From: Burkholderiales bacterium
Lineage (GTDB): Bacteria > Pseudomonadota > Gammaproteobacteria > Burkholderiales > Casimicrobiaceae
Direction: 5' to 3'
Length of the DNA stretch: 15,852 nt
Assembly (NCBI GenBank): GCA_031275075.1
Contig: JAISPI010000106.1
Location: forward strand, 1-15,852
A program made the translations under genes and the position numbers. The notes beneath the pieces are model-generated. The model was not told where the DNA came from. It made no database searches and worked only from the letters and a program-made list of their open reading frames with translations. Each line of letters starts with the position of its first letter. Within the stretch, counting starts at the first letter, position 1. Shown here piece by piece: positions 8,087 to 15,504 of the stretch.

Positions 8087-9289
8087 ATGAAGATTGAAAT
8101 CAAAATCCCAACGCTCCCTGAATCAGTCAGTGAAGCCACATTGGTGCAGTGGCGCAAAAAATCGGGCGAAGCCGTCGCTCGCGATGAAAACCTGATCGAT
8201 CTTGAAACCGACAAAGTGGTATTGGAACTGCCGGCGCCGGAGGCTGGCGTTTTGGTTGAAATCATTGAAAGCGACGGTGCTGTTGTCAAGGCTGGACAAG
8301 TGATCGCCTTGCTTGATACGGCTGCGGTGGTCGCGCCGGTCAGGAAAGCGGCGCCTGCGACATCGGAACCAGCAGCAGTTGCCGTTAAGACCGAGGCGGC
8401 TGCGTTGCCGGCTGCCCGCAAGCTGATGGGAGAAAAAAATTTGGCGGCAACGGATATCGAAGGCAGCGGTCGCGGCAACAGGATCACCAAAGCCGATGTG
8501 ATGTCCGCTGCGACGAAAGCGCCGGGAGTACCCGCAACACCAACAGCGGCAACGCCGCTACCGACGGTGAGCGGCGCAACGGGTTCTGGCCGTATCGAAC
8601 AGCGTGTGCCGATGTCAAGGCTGCGCCAGCGTGTTGCTGAACGGCTGGTGGAATCGCAATCGACGGCGGCGATTTTGACCACGTTCAACGAAGTCAACAT
8701 GCAGCCAGTGATTGATTTGCGTAACAAATACCGTGACCGTTTCGAGAAAGTGCACGGCATCCGTTTGGGTTTCATGGGGTTCTTTGTCAAGGCAGTCGTT
8801 TACGCGTTGAAAAAATACCCGATCGTGAATGCTTCAATTGACGGAAGCGATGTGTTGTATCACGGTTATTTCGACATTGGCGTGGCCGTCGGCAGTCCGC
8901 GCGGACTGGTGGTGCCGGTTCTGCGTGACGCGGATCAAAAACCATTCGTCGAGATCGAAAAACAGATCGGCGACTTCGGCAAGCGCGCTCAGGAAGGCAA
9001 GCTCACCCTTGAAGAATTGACAGGTGGCACGTTTACGATCAGCAACGGTGGCGTTTTCGGCTCGATGATGTCAACGCCGATCATCAACCCGCCGCAATCT
9101 GCGATTCTCGGCGTGCATGCGACCAAGGAGCGGCCGGTCGTTGAAAACGGCCAGATCGTGATCCGGCCAATGAATTATTTGGCGTTGTCGTACGATCATC
9201 GTTTGATCGACGGTCGCGAAGCGGTGTTGACATTGGTAGCGATTAAAGAGGCGTTGGAAGATCCGGCGCGTATTCTGTTGGATATCTGA
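8087..9289 (+). CDS. sucB: 2-oxoglutarate dehydrogenase E2 component, dihydrolipoyllysine-residue succinyltransferase
   Basis: E2o forms the core of the 2-oxoglutarate dehydrogenase complex. It takes succinyl from E1 on its lipoyl arm and passes it to CoA. The 400-aa protein has one N-terminal lipoyl domain (about 1-78) with the lipoylated lysine K43 in LETDKVVLEL. An Ala/Pro-rich linker follows, then a peripheral-subunit-binding domain (about 108-142, ARKLMGEKNLAATDIEGSG), a second Ala/Pro/Thr linker, and the acyltransferase domain (about 168-400). The catalytic motif is SYDHRLIDGREAV with H371 and D375. The frame is open further upstream (from 8015, inside sucA), but ATG 8087 has AAGGAA 9 nt before it and gives the exact family N-terminus MKIEIKIPTLPESVSEA. 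It follows sucA by 22 bp and precedes lpdA by 7 bp. The symbol odhB is also used in this group. Confidence 0.96.
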   Translation: MKIEIKIPTLPESVSEATLVQWRKKSGEAVARDENLIDLETDKVVLELPAPEAGVLVEIIESDGAVVKAGQVIALLDTAAVVAPVRKAAPATSEPAAVAVKTEAAALPAARKLMGEKNLAATDIEGSGRGNRITKADVMSAATKAPGVPATPTAATPLPTVSGATGSGRIEQRVPMSRLRQRVAERLVESQSTAAILTTFNEVNMQPVIDLRNKYRDRFEKVHGIRLGFMGFFVKAVVYALKKYPIVNASIDGSDVLYHGYFDIGVAVGSPRGLVVPVLRDADQKPFVEIEKQIGDFGKRAQEGKLTLEELTGGTFTISNGGVFGSMMSTPIINPPQSAILGVHATKERPVVENGQIVIRPMNYLALSYDHRLIDGREAVLTLVAIKEALEDPARILLDI

Positions 9290-9296
9290 TGAAAAG

Positions 9297-10748
9297 ATGA
9301 AAACAGCGATGGCAAACACGTTTGATGTAGTGGTGATCGGGGCAGGGCCGGGCGGTTATATCGCGGCGATTCGGGCGGCGCAGTTGGGGTTTTCCGTAGC
9401 ATGCGTCGATGATGGTGTGCGTGCTGACGGCAAACCGGCGCCAGGCGGTACTTGCACCAACGTGGGTTGCATTCCGTCAAAAGCGTTGCTGCAATCGTCC
9501 GAACATTACGACATGGCTCGTGCGCATTTCGCAGAGCACGGCATCGGCCTGAAAGACCTGAGCATTGATGTTCCGAAAATGATCGCCCGCAAGGCAAAAA
9601 TCGTTCAGCAAACCAATGAGGGCATTCTTTACCTCTTCAAGAAAAACAAGATCACATTTTTCCAAGGACGAGCGGCGTTTGATGGCAAAGGAAAAGACGG
9701 CTGGCAGTTGAACGTTTCTCCGGTTGGCCTCAATAAAAACGTCGAAACGCTGGCGGCGACGCATGTGATCATTGCTACCGGCTCGTCGCCGCGCGCGTTG
9801 CCCGGAGCGCCGTTCGACAATAAACGTATCCTCGACAACGAAGGCGCGTTGGCACTGGACGAAATGCCAAAACGGCTGGGTGTCGTCGGCGCCGGTGTGA
9901 TCGGCCTCGAAATGGGGTCGGTATGGCGGCGCTTGGGCGCGGAGGTGACGTTGCTCGAAGCGTTGCCCGAATTTCTCGGTGTTGCCGATGCCGCAGTCGC
10001 CAAAGAGGCAGCGAAACTGTTCAAGGCGCAAGGCTTGGCGATTCACCTCGGCGTGAAAATCACGCATGTTAAAAGTAACGCCAATGAAGTTACAGTGGAA
10101 TACACCGACGCAGCGGGCGCTGCGCAGAAAGTGGTATTCGACAAGCTCATTGTTTCCATCGGTCGCGTGCCTAATACCAGCGGATTAAATGCAGAAGCCG
10201 TTGGGCTGACGCTTGATGAGCGCGGGTTTGTCGCGGTCGATGATGATTGTCGTACCCATTTGCCTAACGTTTGGGCGATTGGTGATGTGGTGCGCGGGCC
10301 AATGCTGGCGCACAAGGCGGAAGAAGAAGGTGTGGCGGTGGCCGAACGGCTGGCCGGACAGAAACCGCACGTCGATTTCGATAAGGTTCCCTATGTGATT
10401 TATACGTCTCCTGAAATCGCCTGGGTCGGTAAAACCGAACAACAGTTGAAAGCTGCCGGTGTTTCATATCGAACTGGAAGCATTCCGTTCATGGCGAATG
10501 GTCGCGCTCGCGCGCTCGGCGATACACGGGGATTCGTCAAATGGCTGGCCGATGCAGCGACCGACCGCGTGCTCGGTTTGCACATCATCGGGCCAATGGC
10601 TTCAGAGCTGGTGATGGAGGGCGTGATTGCAATGGAGTTCGGTGCCTCGAGTGAAGACATTGCGCGTATTTGCCACGCGCATCCGACGTTGGCTGAAACC
10701 GTCAAGGAAGCGGCGTTGGCGCTGGATGGACGAGCGTTGAATTTTTAA
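9297..10748 (+). CDS. lpdA: Dihydrolipoyl dehydrogenase (E3), FAD-dependent
   Basis: E3 reoxidises the dihydrolipoyl arm of SucB, passing electrons by FAD and a redox disulfide to NAD+. The protein is 483 aa from ATG 9297, or 479 aa from ATG 9309. The latter (MANTFDVVVIG) aligns more naturally with relatives; neither start has a clear Shine-Dalgarno, so translation is probably coupled to sucB, which ends 7 bp before. Residues below use ATG 9297. The FAD motif VVIGAGPGGYIAA is at about 11-24. The redox disulfide is C53/C58 in GGTCTNVGCIPSKALL. The second Rossmann motif is VVGAGVIGLEMGSVWRRLGAE (quoted here as VVGAGVIGLEMGSV then WRRLGAE). AIGDVVRGPMLAHKAEEEG closes the FAD site. The C-terminal catalytic pair is H462 and E467 in HAHPTLAE. 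There is no N-terminal lipoyl domain, unlike some pyruvate-dehydrogenase-linked E3 proteins of betaproteobacteria. This fits its place in the sucAB operon. Confidence 0.96.
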   Translation: MKTAMANTFDVVVIGAGPGGYIAAIRAAQLGFSVACVDDGVRADGKPAPGGTCTNVGCIPSKALLQSSEHYDMARAHFAEHGIGLKDLSIDVPKMIARKAKIVQQTNEGILYLFKKNKITFFQGRAAFDGKGKDGWQLNVSPVGLNKNVETLAATHVIIATGSSPRALPGAPFDNKRILDNEGALALDEMPKRLGVVGAGVIGLEMGSVWRRLGAEVTLLEALPEFLGVADAAVAKEAAKLFKAQGLAIHLGVKITHVKSNANEVTVEYTDAAGAAQKVVFDKLIVSIGRVPNTSGLNAEAVGLTLDERGFVAVDDDCRTHLPNVWAIGDVVRGPMLAHKAEEEGVAVAERLAGQKPHVDFDKVPYVIYTSPEIAWVGKTEQQLKAAGVSYRTGSIPFMANGRARALGDTRGFVKWLADAATDRVLGLHIIGPMASELVMEGVIAMEFGASSEDIARICHAHPTLAETVKEAALALDGRALNF

Positions 10749-10774
10749 GCCGTGGACAACCTGAATGGAGGCTT

Positions 10775-10802
10775 CCCGTTTTTACAAAAGGGTTATCTTT
10801 TT
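10775..10802 (+). terminator. Weak candidate terminator after lpdA
   Basis: CCC (10775-10777) and GGG (10790-10792) enclose TTTT/AAAA arms with one bulged G and a short loop. They are followed by TTATCTTTTT. The stem is short and A/T-rich, so termination would be partial at best. The T-rich tail overlaps the predicted -35 region of the nuo promoter. The call rests on a weak hairpin and may be chance. Confidence 0.25.
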
Positions 10803-10820
10803 CGGGTTCAATGGTATGAT
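10793..10820 (+). promoter_or_regulatory. Candidate extended -10 promoter of the nuo operon
   Basis: TGGTATGAT (10812-10820) is an extended -10 element: TG at 10812-10813, then TATGAT with 5 of 6 matches to TATAAT. The best -35 candidate, TTATCT (10793-10798, 16-bp spacer), is weak, which is common for extended -10 promoters. The start would lie near 10827, giving nuoA a leader of roughly 105 nt. Seen by eye; activity is inferred. Confidence 0.45.
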
Positions 10821-10846
10821 TAAAAAGAGCAATCGGAAACAATGAC

Positions 10847-10868
10847 GCGGGCGTCCAGAGTTGCCCGC
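10847..10868 (+). other. Hairpin in the nuoA leader
   Basis: GCGGGC (10847-10852) pairs perfectly with GCCCGC (10863-10868) around a 10-nt loop, about 60 bp before the nuoA start. No T-run follows, so it is not a terminator. It would fold in the predicted nuo leader RNA. It does not resemble a riboswitch or tRNA that I recognise. Confidence 0.35.
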
Positions 10869-10931
10869 TTGGCAGAATCGCGTGGTGCGAAACGATAAAC
10901 AGGTAAGAGATGCGACCAAGGCGGATGTAAC

Positions 10932-11288
10932 ATGCAAGGAATTTATTTTCCGATTTTTCTTATCATTATCTCAGGCTTGCTGATCGGTCTTTCGATGATA
11001 GCGGCGAATCGGTTACTTGCACCGGTGCGCCCTGATTTCGAAAAAGAACTTCCTTATGAATGTGGCTTTGATGCACTGGAAGACGCACGTTCACCATTCA
11101 ACACTCGCTACTATCTGGTAGCGATTCTTTTTATCCTTTTTGATCTTGAGTTGATTTTTCTGCTGCCGTGGGCAGTGGCGCTCCCGGAAATCGGAAACGC
11201 CGGATTTGTAGCGATGCTGATTTTTCTGGCGTTGTTGGGCTTGGGGTTTGTCTATGAATGGCGTCGCAATGCGTTGGAATGGGATTGA
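10932..11288 (+). CDS. nuoA: NADH-quinone oxidoreductase subunit A (complex I membrane subunit)
   Basis: NuoA is a small integral membrane subunit of complex I at the junction of membrane and peripheral arms, homologous to mitochondrial ND3. The 118-aa protein has the expected three membrane segments: about 4-28 (IYFPIFLIIISGLLIGLS onward), about 60-82 (YYLVAILFILFDLELIFLLP) and about 89-112. The loop between the first two carries the conserved YECGFDALEDARSPFNTRYY, including the cysteine of the ND3 loop that moves during turnover. The conserved acidic residues of helix 2 (FDLE) are present. AAGG lies about 10 nt upstream of ATG 10932. It is the first gene of the nuo operon; nuoB starts 4 bp after its stop. 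It is separated from lpdA by 183 bp containing promoter-like sequence. Confidence 0.96.
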   Translation: MQGIYFPIFLIIISGLLIGLSMIAANRLLAPVRPDFEKELPYECGFDALEDARSPFNTRYYLVAILFILFDLELIFLLPWAVALPEIGNAGFVAMLIFLALLGLGFVYEWRRNALEWD

Positions 11289-11292
11289 GGCG

Positions 11293-11823
11293 ATGGCTTT
11301 GACACCGATTTCGCTGACGCCCGATCATCAGACTGCCACTGGTGTGTTGAATGAAAACGTTGAAACGTATGGTTTTGCGACGACGACCCTGGCCAATCTT
11401 ATCGCTTGGGCGCGCGACGGGTCGATGTGGCCGGTGACGTTCGGACTGGCGTGTTGCGCCATGGAAATGATGAATGCCGGCGCGGCGCGTTACGACCTCG
11501 ATCGTTTTGGAACGATATTTCGTCCCAGCCCTCGGCAGTCCGATGTGATGATTGTCGCTGGGACGCTGTGCAATAAAATGGCGCCCGCGTTACGACGGGT
11601 TTACGATCAAATGGCCGAGCCGCGCTGGGTCATTTCAATGGGGTCGTGTGCCAATGGCGGCGGCTATTATCATCATTCTTATTCGGTCGTGCGTGGTTGT
11701 GATCGCATCGTGCCGGTCGATATTTATGTGCCAGGCTGTCCGCCGACAGCAGAAGCACTGGTGTATGGCATTCTGCAATTACAAAACAAAATCTGGCGGA
11801 CGCGGATGGTGAAACGTTCATGA
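11293..11823 (+). CDS. nuoB: NADH-quinone oxidoreductase subunit B (N2 cluster subunit)
   Basis: NuoB (PSST homologue) carries [4Fe-4S] cluster N2, the last electron carrier before quinone, at the base of the peripheral arm. Starting at ATG 11293 the protein has 176 aa. The ligands are C54 and C55 (GLACCAMEMM), C119 (MGSCANGGGYY) and C149 (VPGCPPTAEAL), with the normal spacing. The N-terminus before the ETYGFATTTLANLIAW segment is about 17 residues longer than usual. The frame stays open upstream to ATG 11248 inside nuoA, but 11293 is preferred because it begins just after the nuoA stop and is preceded by GAGG, admittedly very close to the start. The segment after the paired cysteines reads AMEMMNAGAARYD; relatives usually read AVEMMHAGAARYD. 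The stop overlaps the nuoC start (ATGA). Confidence 0.95.
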   Translation: MALTPISLTPDHQTATGVLNENVETYGFATTTLANLIAWARDGSMWPVTFGLACCAMEMMNAGAARYDLDRFGTIFRPSPRQSDVMIVAGTLCNKMAPALRRVYDQMAEPRWVISMGSCANGGGYYHHSYSVVRGCDRIVPVDIYVPGCPPTAEALVYGILQLQNKIWRTRMVKRS

Positions 11824-12446
11824 GACCGTCGCTGCAACAACTTAAAAAGGCGCTGACCGGGATTCTCGGCAATGGAGGGGCTGGCTTCATTGAGGCGCAC
11901 CATGAGTTGACGTTGGAAGTGGCGGCGGCACAGTTACCGACGACGATGCGGCGCTTGCGCGATGAACTATCGTTTGATGCGTTGATCGATGTGGCCGGCG
12001 TCGATTATCGGGATTTTGTTGACCGCGATCCGGAAGCGCCGCGTTTTGCCGTTGTTTACCATTTGCTGTCAACCAGACGTAACTGGCGGTTGCGGGTTCG
12101 CGTCTTTATCGAGGACGGGACGGCGCTGGCGGTTCCTTCGATGGTTCCATTGTGGCCGTCGGCGAACTGGATGGAACGTGAATGCTTCGACATGTTCGGT
12201 ATTGCTTTTGACGGCCATCCCGATCTGCGCCGGATTCTTACCGATTACGGTTTTACCGGCTATCCGTTCCGAAAAGATTTTCCGCTTTCAGGCCATCTCG
12301 AAATGCGCTATGACTCGGAACAGAAGCGAATCGTGTACGAATCGGTAACGATTGTGCCGCGTGATAACGTGCCGCGTATTGTCCGCGGACCGCATTACGG
12401 TGACGATACGCCGATGTCGCCGTCTCCTGATGAACCGAAAGGGTGA
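11820..12446 (+). CDS. nuoC: NADH-quinone oxidoreductase subunit C (30-kDa subunit)
   Basis: NuoC is a peripheral-arm subunit of complex I that packs against NuoD and helps hold the quinone-site module together. It has no cofactor of its own. The 208-aa length is normal for a stand-alone NuoC (E. coli has a NuoCD fusion; here the two are separate genes). The family signature is clear in the second half: WMERECFDMFGIAFDGHPD at about 118-136, then RRILTDYGFTGYPFRKDFPL at about 137-156. The C-terminal PRDNVPRIVRGPHYGDD-like tail is also typical. The N-terminal third (about 1-60) is less conserved, as in the family. ATG 11820 overlaps the nuoB stop by 4 bp (ATGA), and the stop lies 1 bp before the nuoD start, so translation of nuoB, nuoC and nuoD is probably coupled. 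Confidence 0.95.
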   Translation: MRPSLQQLKKALTGILGNGGAGFIEAHHELTLEVAAAQLPTTMRRLRDELSFDALIDVAGVDYRDFVDRDPEAPRFAVVYHLLSTRRNWRLRVRVFIEDGTALAVPSMVPLWPSANWMERECFDMFGIAFDGHPDLRRILTDYGFTGYPFRKDFPLSGHLEMRYDSEQKRIVYESVTIVPRDNVPRIVRGPHYGDDTPMSPSPDEPKG

Positions 12447-12447
12447 G

Positions 12448-13695
12448 ATGGGCGAGTACCGCTATCAACTCAATTTCGGACCACAACACCCATCGGCGCA
12501 CGGTGTGTTGCGTCTTGTGCTGGAGCTTGACGGCGAGGTAGTGGTGCGCGCCGATCCACATATCGGGCTGTTGCATCGCGGCACCGAAAAGCTGATTGAG
12601 CACAAAACCTACCTGCAAGGGCTTCCCTATCTGGATCGGCTCGATTACAGCTCAATGATGGCGAACGAGCATGCATTTTGTCTGGCGGTCGAAAAACTGT
12701 TGCAGATTGATGTGCCGGTACGCGCACAATATCTGCGGGTGATGTTCGATGAGTTGTCGCGGGTGATGAATCACATGCTGTGGATTGGAACGTGCGCGCT
12801 GGACCTTGGCGCGATGACGGCCTTTCTGTTTGGCGCCCGTGAGCGCGAATCTGTTTTCGATATTTTCGAAGCGACCTGCGGCGCCCGGATGCATCCAAAT
12901 TATTACCGGCCGGGGGGAGTGTACCGCGACCTTCCAGACAGAATGCCTCAGTACAAGTCGTCATTGCGCAGCGCCGAAGAACTGGCGCAGATGAATGCTA
13001 ACCGGCAAGGGTCAGTACTCGATTTTATCGACGCGTTTGCCAAGCAATTGCCGTCGCGCGTTGACGATTTCGAAACGTTGTTGACGGATAACCGTATTTG
13101 GAAACAACGCACCGTCGGTATCGGTGTGGTGTCGGCCGAGCAAGCGGTTGCAATGGGGTGTACCGGTTCGATGCTGCGCGCTTCCGGCATTGCTTGGGAT
13201 TTGCGCAAGAAGCAGCCGTACGCCGTCTATGACCGGCTCGATTTCGATATTCCGATAGGTACCGCGGGTGATTGCTATGATCGTTATCTGGTGCGGATGG
13301 AAGAATGCCGGCAATCGGCTCGGTTGATTCGACAATGTGTCGACTGGTTGCGAGTCAATTCCGGTTCGGTGATGACCGACGACCGTAAGGTCGCGCCACC
13401 GCCGCGCGCTGAAATAAAAACCGACATGGAGGCGCTGATTCACCATTTCAAATTGTTTACGGAAGGTTTTACGGTGCCAGCCGGCGAAGTGTATGCGGCG
13501 GTTGAACATCCGAAAGGTGAATTCGGCGTGTACATGATTTCCGATGGAGGCAATAAACCGTATCGCATCAAACTGCACACGCCGGATTTTGTACATTTGT
13601 CGATGCTTGCAACGATGGCTCCAGGCCATATGTTGTCCGATGTTGTGGCATTGATCGGTACCTACGATGTCGTCTTTGGTTCGGTCGACCGTTAA
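12448..13695 (+). CDS. nuoD: NADH-quinone oxidoreductase subunit D (49-kDa quinone-site subunit)
   Basis: NuoD forms most of the quinone-binding pocket next to cluster N2 and is related to the large subunit of [NiFe] hydrogenases without the nickel ligands. The preferred start ATG 12448 gives 415 aa and the family N-terminus MGEYRYQLNFGPQHPSAHG. It is preceded by AAAGGGTGAG. An in-frame ATG at 12430 would add six residues but has no Shine-Dalgarno and overlaps nuoC. Quinone-site residues known from Thermus and mitochondrial enzymes are present: H18 in HPSAHGVLRL and Y67 in DRLDYSSMM. Other family blocks are PHIGLLHRGTEKLIE (31-45), ARMHPNYYRPGGV, GCTGSMLRASGIAWDLRK and the C-terminal GHMLSDVVALIGTYDVVFG ending in DR. 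nuoE follows after 13 bp. Confidence 0.96.
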   Translation: MGEYRYQLNFGPQHPSAHGVLRLVLELDGEVVVRADPHIGLLHRGTEKLIEHKTYLQGLPYLDRLDYSSMMANEHAFCLAVEKLLQIDVPVRAQYLRVMFDELSRVMNHMLWIGTCALDLGAMTAFLFGARERESVFDIFEATCGARMHPNYYRPGGVYRDLPDRMPQYKSSLRSAEELAQMNANRQGSVLDFIDAFAKQLPSRVDDFETLLTDNRIWKQRTVGIGVVSAEQAVAMGCTGSMLRASGIAWDLRKKQPYAVYDRLDFDIPIGTAGDCYDRYLVRMEECRQSARLIRQCVDWLRVNSGSVMTDDRKVAPPPRAEIKTDMEALIHHFKLFTEGFTVPAGEVYAAVEHPKGEFGVYMISDGGNKPYRIKLHTPDFVHLSMLATMAPGHMLSDVVALIGTYDVVFGSVDR

Positions 13696-13708
13696 GAGAG
13701 AAACGACA

Positions 13709-14215
13709 ATGCCACTTTCCGCCGCCACCCGTCAGAAAATCGATAAAGCCATCGCCAAATATCCGGCGGGTCGACAGCAGTCGGCGGTGATGGCGGCGCT
13801 GACGATTGCGCAGACGGAACATGGTTGGCTTTCGTCGGAAACATTGCGCGAGGTGGCGGAATATTTGAACATGCCGCCGGTTGCCGTGTATGAAGTGGCG
13901 TCGTTTTATTCGATGTACCACCTTAAACCGATGGGACGCTATGTGCTGACGCTATGCACCAATCTGCCGTGCGCTTTGCAGGGATCCGATGTTGCCGCGC
14001 GTTATTTACAGGAGACGTTGAAAATCGGTTGGAAAGAAACCACTCCGGATGGAATGTTCACGTTGCTCCAAGGCGAATGCATGGGCGCCTGTCAGGAAGC
14101 GCCGGTATTGCTTGCCAACCACCAACGGATGTGTTGCAAAATGACACCGCCGCAAATTGATGCGTTGCTGGTGCAATTACGCGCCGAAGCGAGCCAAGAG
14201 GAGCGTCACGAATGA
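13709..14215 (+). CDS. nuoE: NADH-quinone oxidoreductase subunit E (24-kDa [2Fe-2S] subunit)
   Basis: NuoE belongs to the NADH-dehydrogenase module of complex I and carries [2Fe-2S] cluster N1a beside the FMN of NuoF. From ATG 13709 it is 168 aa, a normal length. The helical N-terminal half contains the family block YPAGRQQSAVMAALTIAQ and VYEVASFYSMYHLKPMG. The thioredoxin-like half holds the four cluster ligands C83 and C88 (LCTNLPC) and C124 and C128 (GECMGAC). The frame is open to ATG 13667 inside nuoD, but 13709 has a purine-rich AAGAGAG about 9 nt upstream and begins just after the nuoD stop. The last codons overlap the nuoF start by 4 bp (ATGA), so NuoE and NuoF production is probably coupled, as expected for 1:1 partners. 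Confidence 0.96.
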   Translation: MPLSAATRQKIDKAIAKYPAGRQQSAVMAALTIAQTEHGWLSSETLREVAEYLNMPPVAVYEVASFYSMYHLKPMGRYVLTLCTNLPCALQGSDVAARYLQETLKIGWKETTPDGMFTLLQGECMGACQEAPVLLANHQRMCCKMTPPQIDALLVQLRAEASQEERHE

Positions 14216-15504
14216 GAACCTTTCTCGACTTCGGTTCAGACGCTGTGCTGTTGGCGGGATTGACCGGGGACAACTGGAGGCTTAAAGACTATGTCGCGCG
14301 TGGCGGCTATGAAGCGCTCAAGAAAATTCTGAATGAGCATATTGCGCCCGAAGAAGTGCTTGCCGAAATCAAGTTGTCGGCATTGCGCGGCCGTGGCGGC
14401 GCCGGTTTTCCGACCGGAATGAAGTGGAGCTTCATGCCGCCCAATGCGCCTGAAAAGTACGTCGTCTGCAATGCAGACGAAGGTGAGCCTGGAACGTTTA
14501 AAGATCGCGATATTCTGCGTTTTAATCCGCATGCAGTCATTGAAGGAATGATTATTGCGGCTTATGTGATGGGGTGTGCGCGCGGCTACAACTACATCCA
14601 CGGTGAAATCTGGGAAGTGTACGAGCGCTGCGAAGAGGCGCTTGACGAAGCGCGCGCGGCGGGATTCATCGGATCGCATATCATGGGCAGCGGTTTTTCA
14701 TTTGAGCTGTTCAACCACCATGGTTTCGGCGCTTATATTTGCGGTGAAGAAACGGCGCTGCTCGAATCGTTAGAAGGCAAAAAAGGACAATCGCGCTACA
14801 AACCGCCGTTTCCGGCCAACGTCGGCCTGTACGGTAAACCGACGACGGTCAACAATGTCGAGACGCTGGCCTGTGTGCCGCTCATCGTCAAAAACGGAGG
14901 CCAATGGTTCCAGAACCTTGGACAGCCCAACGCTGGCGGTACCAAGATTTTTTCGGTGTCGGGTGATGTTGAGCGCCCGGGCAATTACGAGTTGCGACTG
15001 GGCACGCCGTTTGCGACGCTTCTGGAAATGGCCGGCGGCGTGCGCGGCGGTCGGCGACTGAAAGCCGTGATTCCCGGCGGCTCGTCATCACCGGTGTTGC
15101 CGGCAGCCATCATGATGGAGACGCATCTCGATTACAATTCGATTGCCAAAGCCGGTTCAATGTTGGGGTCAGGCGCGGTGATCGTGATGGACGAAACGCG
15201 CTGCATGGTGCGCTGCCTGCAACGTCTGTCCGAGTTTTATCACGAGGAATCGTGCGGCCAGTGCACACCGTGCCGTGAAGGCACCGGCTGGCTGGCACGT
15301 ATCATGCATCGAATCGAGCACGGAGAAGGCCGTCCCGGTGATATCGAAATGCTCGATCGGATAGCGCACGACATCATGGGCCGCACGATTTGTGCGATGG
15401 GTGACGCAGCCGCACTGCCGGTTCGCAGTTTTATAAAACATTTTCACGACGAGTTTGAGTATCACATCAAACATCGCCGTTGTCAGGTGGCCGATCATGT
15501 CTGA
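14212..15504 (+). CDS. nuoF: NADH-quinone oxidoreductase subunit F (NADH/FMN-binding subunit)
   Basis: NuoF binds NADH and FMN and holds [4Fe-4S] cluster N3; it is where electrons enter complex I. The protein is 430 aa, the usual length. The FMN/NADH region contains GRGGAGFPTGMKWSFMP (about 61-77), CNADEGEPGTFKDRDILR (quoted as CNADEGEPGT then FKDRDILR, about 87-104) and GAYICGEETALLESLEGKKG (about 177-196). The SLBB-like region follows at about 250-330 (SGDVERPGNYE, IPGGSSSPVLP). Cluster N3 ligands are C348, C351 and C354 in ESCGQCTPCREGTGW, with the fourth ligand C394 in RTICAMGDAAALPV. ATG 14212 overlaps nuoE by 4 bp, and its end overlaps nuoG by 8 bp. All expected cofactor residues are present. 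Confidence 0.97.
   Translation: MRTFLDFGSDAVLLAGLTGDNWRLKDYVARGGYEALKKILNEHIAPEEVLAEIKLSALRGRGGAGFPTGMKWSFMPPNAPEKYVVCNADEGEPGTFKDRDILRFNPHAVIEGMIIAAYVMGCARGYNYIHGEIWEVYERCEEALDEARAAGFIGSHIMGSGFSFELFNHHGFGAYICGEETALLESLEGKKGQSRYKPPFPANVGLYGKPTTVNNVETLACVPLIVKNGGQWFQNLGQPNAGGTKIFSVSGDVERPGNYELRLGTPFATLLEMAGGVRGGRRLKAVIPGGSSSPVLPAAIMMETHLDYNSIAKAGSMLGSGAVIVMDETRCMVRCLQRLSEFYHEESCGQCTPCREGTGWLARIMHRIEHGEGRPGDIEMLDRIAHDIMGRTICAMGDAAALPVRSFIKHFHDEFEYHIKHRRCQVADHV

Noticed and set aside
7612..8790. 392-codon open frame on the minus strand
   Set aside because: It spans the antisense of the sucA end and the sucB start, crossing two real genes. Its Ser/Ala/Thr-rich low-complexity part mirrors the sucB linker.
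10749..10931. Possible tRNA-Leu or secG remnant before nuoA, as in other betaproteobacteria
   Set aside because: No cloverleaf, no CCA end, no T-loop consensus and no secG-like frame could be found; only a simple hairpin is present.
12352..12447. Upstream extension of nuoD into nuoC
   Set aside because: The extra 32 residues are the nuoC coding sequence in another frame. The family N-terminus begins at ATG 12448, which has a Shine-Dalgarno.
13667..13708. Upstream extension of nuoE into nuoD
   Set aside because: The extra 14 residues overlap nuoD and are not conserved. ATG 13709 follows the nuoD stop with a purine-rich ribosome site.
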